A stretch of DNA of 64,000 nucleotides from an uncultured Spirochaetota bacterium (GCA_944390575.1 CALXQJ010000001.1:62001-126000), one strand, 5' to 3'. Positions 25,013 to 33,843 are shown, counted from the stretch's first letter. Translations and numbers: made by a program. The notes: a model not told the origin generated them from the letters alone.

Positions 25013-25588
25013 ATGTTTGCATTTATAGAAGGTAGAGTAGATTCTATTTCAGGTGGTAGTATTGTTGTATCTACAAATGGTATTGGGTATGAAATTTTTA
25101 TATCAAAGAAATTTGAAGCTAATGTAAATGATAATATAAAAGTATACACGTACTTAATACATAAAGAAGATAGTATGATACTTTATGGATTTAATAACAG
25201 AGAAGAAAAAAAAATGTTTTCTACATTAATTTCTGTATCTGGTGTTGGTCCTAAACTTGCTATTGAAATTCTCTCTACCTATAATATTAATGAGATTATG
25301 AATATATTATTCAATAAAGATGTTAATATGCTAAAAAAAGTTCCAGGAATGGGACTTAAAAAGGCAGAGAAGCTTTTGTTTGATCTTAGAGATAAAATAG
25401 AAAAAATAGAATTAAATTTATCAAATATATCTTATACTAATATAGAAAGCGATGTTATAAAAGCATTAATATCTCTTGGTTTCTCTAATTCAGAGGCATT
25501 GAAATCTCTTTCTCTAATTGAAAATAAAGCTAATCTATCAGCAGAAGATCTTATATCTCTTGCACTTAAAAATTTAAGTATAATATAA
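25013..25588 (+). CDS. ruvA: Holliday junction branch-migration protein RuvA
   Basis: This 191-residue protein binds four-way junctions and loads RuvB. Domain I is an OB fold (MFAFIEGRVDSISGGSIVVS, IHKEDSMILYGFNNREEKKM). Domain II has two HhH motifs (ISVSGVGPKLAIEILSTYN, KKVPGMGLKKAEKLLFDL). Domain III at the C-terminus (IKALISLGFSNSEALKSL) contacts RuvB. The length is standard. ruvB is not in the window. It follows the HMA gene by six bases. Confidence 0.96.
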   Translation: MFAFIEGRVDSISGGSIVVSTNGIGYEIFISKKFEANVNDNIKVYTYLIHKEDSMILYGFNNREEKKMFSTLISVSGVGPKLAIEILSTYNINEIMNILFNKDVNMLKKVPGMGLKKAEKLLFDLRDKIEKIELNLSNISYTNIESDVIKALISLGFSNSEALKSLSLIENKANLSAEDLISLALKNLSII

Positions 25589-25617
25589 AAAAATCATTAA
25601 AAATATTAATATAGTAG

Positions 25618-25645
25618 TTGACATTTTTTTATATTGTAGTATAAT
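25618..25645 (+). promoter_or_regulatory. Promoter of tRNA-Tyr
   Basis: TTGACA (25618-25623), 16-base spacer, TATAAT (25640-25645), about 24 bases before the mature tRNA. The downstream STAS gene has no separate obvious promoter and may share it. Confidence 0.82.
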
Positions 25646-25668
25646 AATATTACCTTTTAAGAGGTTAA

Positions 25669-25751
25669 GGGTAGGTGGCCGAGCAGTCAATGGCAGCAGA
25701 CTGTAAATCTGCCGACGTAAGTCTACGGGGGTGCGAATCCCTCCCTGCCCA
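25669..25751 (+). tRNA. tRNA-Tyr (anticodon GUA)
   Basis: Class II tRNA of 83 bases. Acceptor GGGTAGG pairs with CCTGCCC; the anticodon stem GCAGA/TCTGC encloses loop CTGTAAA (anticodon GTA); there is a long variable arm and a T arm with GTGCGAATC. Discriminator A; no CCA encoded. Confidence 0.95.
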
Positions 25752-25794
25752 CATTCTTTTTTCTAATTTTACATATTCTTTAAGGATTTATATT

Positions 25795-26124
25795 TTGGCT
25801 ATAGAATTCAATAAAAATTATATATCTATAGTTATGGAAGCTGATCTTGTTTTACCTGAAGAGATAGAGAGATTTTCTAATGAGTGTGATGAAGCTTCAC
25901 ATATTAAGTTGCCTGCTGTTGTTTTAGATTTTAAAAATGTTAAAGAAATAAATAGTGCAGGCTTGTCTAAAGTGCTTAAACTATATAAAGAACTTCAATC
26001 TTATAGAATAAAGTTATTTATGTGTAATGTATCTAATTCTATATTAACAATATTTAACAACTTAATGATATTTTCTTTAATACCTGAATTTAAAGGTGAT
26101 GAAAGCGTATTTTTTGAAAAATAA
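25795..26124 (+). CDS. STAS-domain protein (anti-sigma factor antagonist-like)
   Basis: This 109-residue protein resembles SpoIIAA-type STAS proteins. The key block is AVVLDFKNVKEINSAGLSKV, where the Ser in the INSAGL turn matches the phosphorylated residue of the family. It is followed by LKLYKELQSYRIKLFMCNVS. The start is TTG 25795, eight bases after AAGGA at 25782-25786; a longer frame runs back through tRNA-Tyr and cannot be real. No cognate kinase or phosphatase is adjacent, so the partner-switching target is unknown. Confidence 0.85.
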   Translation: MAIEFNKNYISIVMEADLVLPEEIERFSNECDEASHIKLPAVVLDFKNVKEINSAGLSKVLKLYKELQSYRIKLFMCNVSNSILTIFNNLMIFSLIPEFKGDESVFFEK

Positions 26125-26127
26125 AAA

Positions 26128-26165
26128 GGACTCATCAATATATTAATTGATAAGCCCTATTTTTT
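26128..26165 (-). terminator. Intrinsic terminator of the aminotransferase gene
   Basis: On the - strand GGGCTTATCAAT pairs with ATTGATGAGTCC over twelve bases with two G-U wobbles, then a TTTTT run. On the + strand those two positions are A-C mismatches, so it is tuned to the - strand gene but may also stop the STAS transcript. Confidence 0.8.
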
Positions 26166-26170
26166 AAGTA

Positions 26171-27370
26171 TTATTTTTCAACTTCTTTTTTATACTTTAT
26201 TAATCCTTCTCTTAAAATAGACATTGCCTTTCTTAGTTCATTTTCTTTTATGGCATAAGATATTCTAATCTCATTTTTTCCTAATCCTTCTGTAGCATAA
26301 AAGCCTTCACCCGGAGCAAACATTACAGTTTCACCATCTATATTAAAATCTTTTAAAAGCCAAATAGCAAAATCTTCAGAATTTTTTACAGGTAGTTTTG
26401 CCAAAACATAAAAAGCACCTTCTGGCTCTTGTACTACAACACCTTCCATTTTTCTTAACTCTTCAAATAATATTTGTCTTCTATTATTGTATTCTTCTTT
26501 TGCACTATTAAGATAATCTGATGGTAAATCATACAATGCTACAGCTCCTATCATTTCAAGAGTAGGGGCTGATAATCTAGCTTGACACTGTCTAAAAACT
26601 GAATTCATAAAAGTTTTATTTTTACTTAAAATACATCCTATTCTTGCACCACAAGCTGAATATCTCTTAGAGATAGAATCTATAATAATAACATTTTCTT
26701 CTAATTCTTTATATGTTCCAAAACTAATAGCCTCTCTATCTCCATAAACAAATTCTCTATAAACTTCATCACTAATAATATATAAGTTATGCTTTTTTGC
26801 TAAATATGCAATATCATCTAATTCTTTTTTTGTAGTTACAACACCAGTTGGATTACTTGGATTTGAGAACATATATGCTTTTGTTTTTGAAGTTATATGT
26901 TTTTCTATTTCTTCGCGTGATGGCAAGTGAAATCCATCTTCAGCATAAGTTCTTACAGCATTTTTTTTAATATTTAGTACATCATAAAAACTATTATAAT
27001 TTGCATAATAAGGTTCGCTAATTAGTATTTCATCACCCTCATCAAAAATAGAAAGTAAAGAAAACATTATAGCTTCAGATCCACCATTTGTAATTACTAT
27101 TTCATCTTCTTCAAAGTGCATACCTAAATTAGCATAATATTTTTGTATTTGAGATATTAATTCTTTAATACCACGTGAATGTTCATACTTTAATACTTTT
27201 CCTTTATAGTTGTTTATAGCGTCAAAAAATATTCTTGGTGTTTCTATATCTGGTTGTCCTATATTTAGATGATGAATTTTTATTCCTTTTTTTGTAGCTT
27301 CTTCTGCGTATGGATTTAATTTTCTAACAGGAGATGTTTTTAATCTTTGAATTCTTTTTGATAGTTCCAT
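26171..27370 (-). CDS. PLP-dependent class I/II aminotransferase (aspartate aminotransferase-like)
   Basis: This 399-residue fold-type I enzyme swaps amino groups between amino and keto acids. Marks are SPVRKLNPYAEEA, HLNIGQPDIETP, NGGSEAIMFSL, FSNPSNPTGVVTTKKEL, the PLP-phosphate and aldimine segment SISKRYSACGARIG (catalytic Lys) and a C-terminal KNEIRISYAI with the carboxylate-binding Arg. The start is well placed behind a GGAG site. Substrate choice cannot be read from sequence alone. It is a single gene. Confidence 0.92.
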   Translation of the reverse strand: MELSKRIQRLKTSPVRKLNPYAEEATKKGIKIHHLNIGQPDIETPRIFFDAINNYKGKVLKYEHSRGIKELISQIQKYYANLGMHFEEDEIVITNGGSEAIMFSLLSIFDEGDEILISEPYYANYNSFYDVLNIKKNAVRTYAEDGFHLPSREEIEKHITSKTKAYMFSNPSNPTGVVTTKKELDDIAYLAKKHNLYIISDEVYREFVYGDREAISFGTYKELEENVIIIDSISKRYSACGARIGCILSKNKTFMNSVFRQCQARLSAPTLEMIGAVALYDLPSDYLNSAKEEYNNRRQILFEELRKMEGVVVQEPEGAFYVLAKLPVKNSEDFAIWLLKDFNIDGETVMFAPGEGFYATEGLGKNEIRISYAIKENELRKAMSILREGLIKYKKEVEK

Positions 27371-27444
27371 AAAAACTCCATTAATTATTTGAGTATTTAA
27401 AATAATAAAATATATGATAAAATTGTCAAATAGTATTTTATTAT

Positions 27445-29253
27445 TTATTTGCTAATTTCTATATACTTACTTTCATTGTGTATTCTATCTAGTGATGTAA
27501 TGTAGTATGTATATTTTTCATTTCTTGATATATTAGTATCTATATATTTAACTTCTGAATTTTTATTATAATTTGTTCTTCTTATTGTATCTAATAATTG
27601 TATACCATTTTTATCTTTTCTATATATTGCATAATAAACTGTAGTACCAACTTTGGGGTGATTATATTTATCTAAGTTGTATGATGTAGAATCTATAAAG
27701 CTAATTTCTATTTCTTTTCTTGATACATTGATTTTAGCCTTTTCTGGAGCTTTTGGTACATTATTTAGATGCTTCATAGTATTCATTTTTGGTATAATAG
27801 CTTTAAATATATAATTATTTTCTCTTAAATGCTTTATAGCATTAGCTCCATAATCACCTGTATCTCTATCATTATAATACATATTATGAAGAGTAAAAAA
27901 TGAAGAGCCTTTTATATATCCTTCACCTATGTCTCTTATATATTCTACTTGCTTAGACATAGTGTCTATATTTTTCCAAGGTTCTGTTTTTGTAGTACTA
28001 CCCATTCTATATAGAGCATGACCTATATAAATATCTGCTAAATTATCATAATGTGACTTTTTAGCTTCATTTACCCACCACTTTACTATAGTATCAAATG
28101 GAACCAAAGTATGATTAGAAGTCCAATAAACTTGTGGTATAATTGCATCTATATACATTTTATTAATACCATCTTTTCTTGTAGCCTTGTTTAGAGATAT
28201 AGTTTTTTTTCCATTAAGTAGCCAAATAAGAACATCCGCATGAAGCGCATCAAAGTTTGGATTATAAGACTTTGTATCGCTACCATATCTACTGCCTTTA
28301 TATTCACTTAATTGTTCTTTATTACGCCATACACCAGCAGGTGATATTGTCCATTTTACATAAGGTTTTCTTGATTTTATTTCTTTGTATAAAGTGCTAA
28401 TCAAATTATTTATATTATTTCTTCTCCAGGCATATAGACCATTTTTACCATGATCATCATAAGAAGTATCTTGATAATCAAATCCACTTTTTTTAGCATA
28501 CTTTTCAGAACTTTTACTATCAGGCCAATCTTTATAAGTTTTACTACCAACTGCATTTTGATAAAAATAATCATCAAAGTGTATACCATCTATATCATAC
28601 TTTTCTACAACTTCTATTATTGTATCTATAACATACTCTGAACTTATAGGTTCACCTGGATCTATATATAATCTTTTATCATACCATTCTATAGGTTCTA
28701 ATCCTTCTGCTATATATTTATGAATAAAATTTTTTCTTGAAAATTGTTCTGATAAACTTTTATTTCTATTATAAGCTGCTAATGATATTCTATAAGGATT
28801 AAACCAAGCATGAACTTCTATATTTCTTTTATGAGCTTCATCTATTATAAACTCAAGCATATCTGTTTGAAAAGGATAATCGTCTCTTTCATCTTTTTCA
28901 TCATCACCAAAAAAATATCTTGTAGTTGGGTTTATATCTGATTTATAAATAACTCCAGCATCTGGTTTTACTTGTACGAATACCGCATTAAAATTATTTT
29001 CATATAAAGTATTTAAATGCTTTAATATTAGTTCTTTTTGCTCTTCTTCACTACCACCTTTTACAGGAAAATCTATATTTGCTACAGTAGACAACCAAGC
29101 TGCTCTAAATTCCCTATATAAAGGATTATTACTTCTGTTTTGTTTAATATTTTTTATGATATATTTATTATCATAGTTAATAACATTTTTATCTATTGTT
29201 TTACAAGATAGAAGTAGTAAAAATATAGTAAATATAATATATACTTTATTCAT
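27445..29253 (-). CDS. GHL10 (DUF187) family glycoside hydrolase-like lipoprotein
   Basis: This 602-residue lipoprotein has signal MNKVYIIFTIFLLLLSC with Cys17 as the lipid site. It matches the glycosyl-hydrolase-like 10 family: EFRAAWLSTVANIDFPVKGG, FNAVFVQVKPDAGVIYKSDI, DEAHKRNIEVHAWFNPYR, KYDIDGIHFDDYFY and WTISPAGVWRN occur in the usual order of a TIM barrel. A C-terminal beta-sandwich of about 100 residues follows. Family members such as YngK are thought to act on cell-wall or surface polysaccharides. The surface location fits spirochaete carbohydrate scavenging. The substrate is unknown. Confidence 0.9.
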   Translation of the reverse strand: MNKVYIIFTIFLLLLSCKTIDKNVINYDNKYIIKNIKQNRSNNPLYREFRAAWLSTVANIDFPVKGGSEEEQKELILKHLNTLYENNFNAVFVQVKPDAGVIYKSDINPTTRYFFGDDEKDERDDYPFQTDMLEFIIDEAHKRNIEVHAWFNPYRISLAAYNRNKSLSEQFSRKNFIHKYIAEGLEPIEWYDKRLYIDPGEPISSEYVIDTIIEVVEKYDIDGIHFDDYFYQNAVGSKTYKDWPDSKSSEKYAKKSGFDYQDTSYDDHGKNGLYAWRRNNINNLISTLYKEIKSRKPYVKWTISPAGVWRNKEQLSEYKGSRYGSDTKSYNPNFDALHADVLIWLLNGKKTISLNKATRKDGINKMYIDAIIPQVYWTSNHTLVPFDTIVKWWVNEAKKSHYDNLADIYIGHALYRMGSTTKTEPWKNIDTMSKQVEYIRDIGEGYIKGSSFFTLHNMYYNDRDTGDYGANAIKHLRENNYIFKAIIPKMNTMKHLNNVPKAPEKAKINVSRKEIEISFIDSTSYNLDKYNHPKVGTTVYYAIYRKDKNGIQLLDTIRRTNYNKNSEVKYIDTNISRNEKYTYYITSLDRIHNESKYIEISK

Positions 29254-29321
29254 AAATTAAGAATGAAATTGTATTATATATCGGTAGTTATTTTTTAATT
29301 ATTAATTTGAAATAAACAAAG

Positions 29322-29358
29322 AAGAGTTTACTATATATAAATAATATAGCAAACTCTT
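29322..29358 (-). terminator. Intrinsic terminator of the thioredoxin gene
   Basis: Arms 29358-29344 and 29336-29322 pair over 15 bases on the - strand with one G-U wobble and a seven-base loop, followed by a pyrimidine-rich tail (CTTTGTTT). On the + strand the wobble is a mismatch. Confidence 0.75.
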
Positions 29359-29379
29359 TAAATAGAGAGGTATTGTATA

Positions 29380-29697
29380 TTATAGCATACTATCTACCAT
29401 AGATTTAATATTTTCTATTGTAGCTTCTTCTTTTGTAACTTCTTTAACTTTAACACCATCTTTATATATAGCTACAGTAGGAAGTCCTAATATTTTTTCA
29501 CGAATAGCTAATCTTCTAGCTTTAGAAGTATTAAAAGAATAAAAAGCAACTTTACCTTCATACTCTTTTGCTAAATCATGTACTTTAGGCATTAAAGCTT
29601 TACAAGGTTCGCAAGTATCACCAAAATAATCCACTAAGCATAATTCTTTAGACTCTATAACCTTAGCATCAAAGGTATCCTTATCTAATTCTAACAT
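29380..29697 (-). CDS. Thioredoxin with CEPC active site
   Basis: This 105-residue thioredoxin-fold protein has its redox pair at Cys29 and Cys32 in [15 protein letters not shown]. The usual Trp before the first Cys is Thr and the usual GP dipeptide is EP. The cis-Pro motif is present ([10 protein letters not shown]). This variant resembles thioredoxins of anaerobic clostridia that work with glycine reductase or selenoprotein systems, but none of those genes is in the window. Extra Cys20 lies near the active site in sequence. It has its own promoter and terminator. Confidence 0.9.
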   Translation of the reverse strand: MLELDKDTFDAKVIESKELCLVDYFGDTCEPCKALMPKVHDLAKEYEGKVAFYSFNTSKARRLAIREKILGLPTVAIYKDGVKVKEVTKEEATIENIKSMVDSML

Positions 29698-29729
29698 TAA
29701 ACAACTCCTATTTATTATTTATATATCAA

Positions 29730-29757
29730 TTATATAAATAATAAGTGATTAGTCAAG
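29730..29757 (-). promoter_or_regulatory. Promoter of the thioredoxin gene
   Basis: On the - strand: TTGACT (29757-29752), 16-base spacer, TATAAT (29735-29730), with an AGGAG site following before the ATG at 29697. Confidence 0.8.
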
Positions 29758-29802
29758 AAATAATAATAAAATTTAGAGTATTTTATATACGTATATGGTA
29801 AA

Positions 29803-30693
29803 TTATTCTTCTAATTTGATATTTTTTATTGCATTATTTAATTTTTCTTTTCTTATATTTTTATTATAAGAGTTTTCTAACTCATTTTTATACATCTTAT
29901 AATTTGCTTTTAGAGTATCATTTTGTATTTTACTCATTATAAAAATAGGTTTTAATATATTTATAGCATCTTTATATCCTTCTTCTATTCTCATAACTGC
30001 CGACTTAGAAGAGAAATCCATACCACCATTTGTAAAAGTACCAATATTATGAGTTGGTATTATTTCATATACCTTACAGTTTGGATGTTTATCTACTTTA
30101 CTGTGTTGATATAAGTTAATAGCTATTATTTGATCGCATCCTTCATCATATAAAGGTTTTAATGGTAGATTTTTACCGTTTAATATCTCAACACCACCAT
30201 CTATATAATTTGTTTTTCCAATCTTTTCACGACCAAAAATAAATGGTACAGCACTTGATGCCATCATTATTTCTATAATATCTTCTATTTTTCTACCATT
30301 AAGTCTAAAATATTCAATATCTACTTTGCTTAAATTTACTGCAGCAGCATATATAGAATGTGAATAATTAGATACAGTAGAAATATCTACATACTTTTCT
30401 ATTAAATTTAATAATCCTTCCCTTGAAAAAATACCATTATAAGAAATATTTTTAAACTTTCTTTTAAAATTATGTTTTGATAGTATTGTATTTTCTATTT
30501 CATTAACCCATATATGATAAGCTTTATTATAATCATTTTGTATAATAAGACATGCATTTAATATACCAACAGATGTGCCTGATATAGATGTAATTCTTTT
30601 ATCTACACCATATTCTATAAGAGCCTTCCAGACTCCTATTTCATAACTGCCTAAAGCTCCACCACCAGATAATGCTAAACCTAATTTACTCAT
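29803..30693 (-). CDS. Patatin-like phospholipase
   Basis: This 296-residue lipid acyl hydrolase has the full patatin layout: the oxyanion loop LSGGGALGSYEIGVW, nucleophile Ser41 in GTSVG, and catalytic Asp165 in YIDGG. The block ASSAVPFIFGREKIGKTNYI precedes the Asp. There is no signal peptide, so it is cytoplasmic and could act on inner-membrane lipids. Its ATG overlaps the stop of the upstream 492-residue gene by one base (TAATG), so the two are translationally coupled. Patatins occur as housekeeping lipases, as secreted toxins and as effectors in anti-phage systems; context here does not decide. Confidence 0.93.
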   Translation of the reverse strand: MSKLGLALSGGGALGSYEIGVWKALIEYGVDKRITSISGTSVGILNACLIIQNDYNKAYHIWVNEIENTILSKHNFKRKFKNISYNGIFSREGLLNLIEKYVDISTVSNYSHSIYAAAVNLSKVDIEYFRLNGRKIEDIIEIMMASSAVPFIFGREKIGKTNYIDGGVEILNGKNLPLKPLYDEGCDQIIAINLYQHSKVDKHPNCKVYEIIPTHNIGTFTNGGMDFSSKSAVMRIEEGYKDAINILKPIFIMSKIQNDTLKANYKMYKNELENSYNKNIRKEKLNNAIKNIKLEE

Positions 30694-32171
30694 TATATTT
30701 TACTCAAATAATAACACCAAAAGTCATTAATAAACTCTAAGTATTCTTTTTTTTCTAAATTAGTTTCTTTTTTTAATTTTTCTTCTATTTTATTTTTATG
30801 TTGTATTATTTTATTGTGTTCTTTTTTTAATTTTGTTTTTATATTTTTTATTTCTTTATTATGAGCATAATTTTCTATATATTTTGTGAAATATTTAAAA
30901 GCATTATCATAGTCTTTTTGTATTAGATATATTTTTGCTTTATCATTATATTCTTTAGTTTCTTTTAATAATAATTTATATAGACAAGATTTTTTTATTT
31001 GTTTTACTTCTTTATTTTGTTTGTCTATTTTATTTAAGAATTTATCACATTCTATAATTGTTTTTATATATGCTTTGGAATTATAATAATTTTTTATTTT
31101 AGCTATTTTATCATTTATATTTATAATAGTAATAGGTACATTTATATAGTCTGATATCATTTTAAGTTCATTAATAATGAGTATTATAATATCATAAGCA
31201 CTTATTTCCATATTATAATTAAAATTAGATATATTAATTCCAAACTCAATAATAAGATTAATCTTTATTTCATCTTCTGATTTTTTATTTGTCTCTTTTA
31301 GAATAGAAGATACTATATAGTTTTCTTCTGAATTTAATTTTTCTAATTTTTTTATTGCACTTGATATTGGTATGATATGAGCTGGAATTGTATCATTATA
31401 AGAAATATTATTAAAAAATTTATTAATTAGATTATTATTTTCAATGAGTTTTTTATATATATTTGAAATATTAATTTTTTCTTCTATATCAATACTTAAA
31501 TCATTTGATATAGCCTTTATTATATCTATATCTTCTTTTGATATTTTATTATCATTTGTATAGCATACCTTAGAGAATAAGTCATTACTTAAACATATAA
31601 TTTTTTCTATTATATCCATACTATTATATTTTTTATTATTATACTCTAATATATTAATTATTGACTTTAATTCTAAAAGTTTCAATTTATTTTCTAAGCT
31701 ATATATTTTATTTTTACTATCATTTATTTTATTTAATATAATATTAAAAGAATCTCTAATATTATTACATATATTAATAAGTTCTTCATCAATATTTGAC
31801 TCTATATTGTTTAATTTATTATTGATATATATTAGACCTTCATACGTTATTTTGTTTTGATTTGCCAAATACTCAATCATTTTTATAGAAGCATTTTTTA
31901 TAATCATATAATTATAATCAATTTCACTTCTTCCTCTTTTATTTTCTCCGCTAATAGTTGCAAATAGATTTTTAAAAAAACCTTGATTTTTCATATAATC
32001 TACTCTAGACTTGCTTGTACCTAATGCAGATACTGCTTCTATAGTTAGTTCTGTTAATTTTGATGAGTTATTTTTATATTCATTGATATTATTTAAAATA
32101 AACTCTTGAATTATACTTTGTGTATTATTATCTATTTTATCTTTATATGGTGCATCTAATTTAATATCCAT
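30693..32171 (-). CDS. Large helical coiled-coil protein of unknown function
   Basis: This 492-residue protein is almost entirely helical and rich in Ile, Asn, Lys and Glu. Its most distinctive block is N-terminal (about residues 45-110): AVSALGTSKSRVDYMKNQGF, FKNLFATISGENKRGRSEID and IEYLANQNKITYEGLIYINN. I recall similar blocks in unnamed coiled-coil proteins of other bacteria, but this is memory, not a search. The C-terminal third contains a TPR-like pair (AKIYLIQKDYDNAFKYFTKY). No signal peptide or membrane helix is visible. It is coupled to the patatin and follows DUF4416 by 71 bases. Confidence 0.8.
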   Translation of the reverse strand: MDIKLDAPYKDKIDNNTQSIIQEFILNNINEYKNNSSKLTELTIEAVSALGTSKSRVDYMKNQGFFKNLFATISGENKRGRSEIDYNYMIIKNASIKMIEYLANQNKITYEGLIYINNKLNNIESNIDEELINICNNIRDSFNIILNKINDSKNKIYSLENKLKLLELKSIINILEYNNKKYNSMDIIEKIICLSNDLFSKVCYTNDNKISKEDIDIIKAISNDLSIDIEEKINISNIYKKLIENNNLINKFFNNISYNDTIPAHIIPISSAIKKLEKLNSEENYIVSSILKETNKKSEDEIKINLIIEFGINISNFNYNMEISAYDIIILIINELKMISDYINVPITIININDKIAKIKNYYNSKAYIKTIIECDKFLNKIDKQNKEVKQIKKSCLYKLLLKETKEYNDKAKIYLIQKDYDNAFKYFTKYIENYAHNKEIKNIKTKLKKEHNKIIQHKNKIEEKLKKETNLEKKEYLEFINDFWCYYLSKI

Positions 32172-32242
32172 ATTACACTCTGCTAAAATATTTAGATATT
32201 ATATACTTAAATATATTTTATTAAAATAAGATATTTATAATT

Positions 32243-32797
32243 TTATTTCCAATTAGCTCCAAAAGGTGAAGATTCTTTTAATTTATTATAGAATTTTTCT
32301 CTTATTTTATTTAAAAAATCTATTGTATATTCACTTGAATAATCAGCATAAGTCCAAGGTAATTTAGAATAACCTTCTTTTTTTTTGTATATTAGTGTAA
32401 GGTCTGCAAATACACCATCTTTTAAATATATTCTATGAGTAAAATTTTTATTTGTAGCTAGTATAAAATTTTCTAATGTTAAAATAGCAGGATCTAAATT
32501 AACACTTCTATTATCATTATTAGCATATTTTTTTTCAATAGAATCTGTTATTTTTTTTACTTGAGTAATATAATCTCTTTCTATCATATTTTCAAAAACT
32601 AAGAATCTTTTTTTTATATCATCTCCCATTTCTTTATTATAATAATTAGAATGAGAAAATATATACTCACTACTTATTGTATATATAATACCAAATTCTT
32701 TTTCTAATTCTTTTAATGATAGCTCATAATTTTGAATATTATTATACATAGAAGCTATTATAAGAACAGCTTTAGATTGTTTTAACACTATACTCAT
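32243..32797 (-). CDS. DUF4416 family protein
   Basis: This 184-residue cytoplasmic protein matches DUF4416 well. Conserved blocks are HSNYYNKEMGDDIKKRFLVF, RSVNLDPAILTLENFILAT, NKNFTHRIYLKDGVFADLT and KLPWTYADYSSEYTIDFLNK. These resemble the family's Y-Y-x-x-E-M-G, N-L-D-P, HRIYL and PWTYPDY motifs, with DY-Ala-DY as a small departure. The family is common in spirochaetes and deltaproteobacteria and has no known function. It heads the - strand run of DUF4416, coiled-coil and patatin genes. The ribosome binding site is weak. Confidence 0.88.
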   Translation of the reverse strand: MSIVLKQSKAVLIIASMYNNIQNYELSLKELEKEFGIIYTISSEYIFSHSNYYNKEMGDDIKKRFLVFENMIERDYITQVKKITDSIEKKYANNDNRSVNLDPAILTLENFILATNKNFTHRIYLKDGVFADLTLIYKKKEGYSKLPWTYADYSSEYTIDFLNKIREKFYNKLKESSPFGANWK

Positions 32798-32884
32798 ATT
32801 GGTTTAATATTCTAAAATAAAATATTTTTTTTATCAAATTTTAATAAAAATCTTATTTATACTATAATTTTACAGTAAATTATA

Positions 32885-32913
32885 TTGACAATATCATTTT
32901 TATAATATATAAA
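32885..32913 (+). promoter_or_regulatory. Probable promoter of the pst operon
   Basis: TTGACA (32885-32890), 17-base spacer, TATAAA (32908-32913), about 37 bases before pstS. No convincing Pho box could be picked out of the surrounding AT-rich sequence. Confidence 0.6.
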
Positions 32914-32949
32914 AGTCGCATATAAAAATTAGAGATAGGAGCTTTTTTT

Positions 32950-33768
32950 ATGAAAAAGTTATTTAATTCTATTATGCTTTCTATAATGATGGCAGTATTT
33001 TTAGTAAGTTGCGGTGGTGGAGCATCTAAATCAAATAATAATATTGTAATTTCAGGTTCATCATCAGTTGCACCATTAATGTTTAAACTTGCAGCTAAAT
33101 TTGAGGAAATAAACTCTGATTATAAAGTTGTTGTAGAAACTTCTGATTCAACAATAGGAGTTCAAGATACTATTAATGACAATAATGCAATAGGTATGGC
33201 TTCAAGAGCTTTAACAGAAGAAGAAGCTAATCAATTAGACTCTTCTTTACTATGTAATGACGCCCTTGTTATTATTGCAAATAAAAATATTTCTATTTCA
33301 CAAATAACAGAAGAAGAATTATATAACTTATTTATTAATAATACACCTATTTCTGATATATCAAAAGCTATTTCAAGAGAAGATGGCTCTGGTACAAAAT
33401 CTGCTTTTAAAGATTTAACATCTATAGGTAAAGATGCACCTCTTCCTGCTACTGTAGAAGTATTAAATGGAACAGGACAAGTAAAAACTTCTGTTGCTGC
33501 TGATGGTGCTAAAATAGGATATATTTCTTTAGGTGCTATAGATGATAGTGTTAAGGCTTTATCTTATAAGGCTAAAGATCAGGCAGATTATGTTGTACCT
33601 ACTGTAGAAAATGTTGCAAATGGTTCTTATAAACTTTATCGTCCATTCTATATATTCACAAAAAAAGGTAAAGAACAATCAGAAGCTACTAAAATGTTTT
33701 TAGATTTCTTAAATACAGAAGAAGCTAAGAATGTAATTAATTCTAGTGGTTATGTAGCTATTAATTAA
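32950..33768 (+). CDS. pstS: Phosphate-binding lipoprotein PstS
   Basis: This 272-residue lipoprotein captures phosphate for the Pst ABC transporter. Signal MKKLFNSIMLSIMMAVFLVSC places the lipid on Cys21. Phosphate-binding loops are recognisable: ISGSSSVAPLMFKLAAKFEE (first loop), VETSDSTIGVQD, GMASRALTEEE and SREDGSGTKSAFKDL (the Arg/Ser/Gly/Thr site). It starts behind an AGGAG-type site. It is the first gene of pstS-pstCA-pstB-phoU. A hairpin follows the stop, which may raise pstS mRNA over the permease part. Confidence 0.96.
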   Translation: MKKLFNSIMLSIMMAVFLVSCGGGASKSNNNIVISGSSSVAPLMFKLAAKFEEINSDYKVVVETSDSTIGVQDTINDNNAIGMASRALTEEEANQLDSSLLCNDALVIIANKNISISQITEEELYNLFINNTPISDISKAISREDGSGTKSAFKDLTSIGKDAPLPATVEVLNGTGQVKTSVAADGAKIGYISLGAIDDSVKALSYKAKDQADYVVPTVENVANGSYKLYRPFYIFTKKGKEQSEATKMFLDFLNTEEAKNVINSSGYVAIN

Positions 33769-33784
33769 TATTGATTTTTATATT

Positions 33785-33819
33785 TGCTTTATATTTATTT
33801 TATTATAAAATATAAAGCA
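33785..33819 (+). repeat. Intergenic hairpin between pstS and pstCA
   Basis: A perfect 12-bp inverted repeat (33785-33796 with 33808-33819, loop of 11) sits in the 75-base gap. There is no U tract after it, so it is more likely an mRNA stabiliser or partial attenuator than a full terminator. Confidence 0.65.
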
Positions 33820-33843
33820 CATATAAAATAATAGGAAACTGTT

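Noticed and set aside
25675-25794. A longer N-terminus for the STAS protein
   Set aside because: It would be translated through tRNA-Tyr; the AAGGA site and the start of homology support TTG 25795.
32860-32890. A Pho box at the pst promoter (TTTACA and TTGACA spaced by 16)
   Set aside because: The spacing does not fit the 11-base repeat of known Pho boxes, and the second unit is simply the -35 element.
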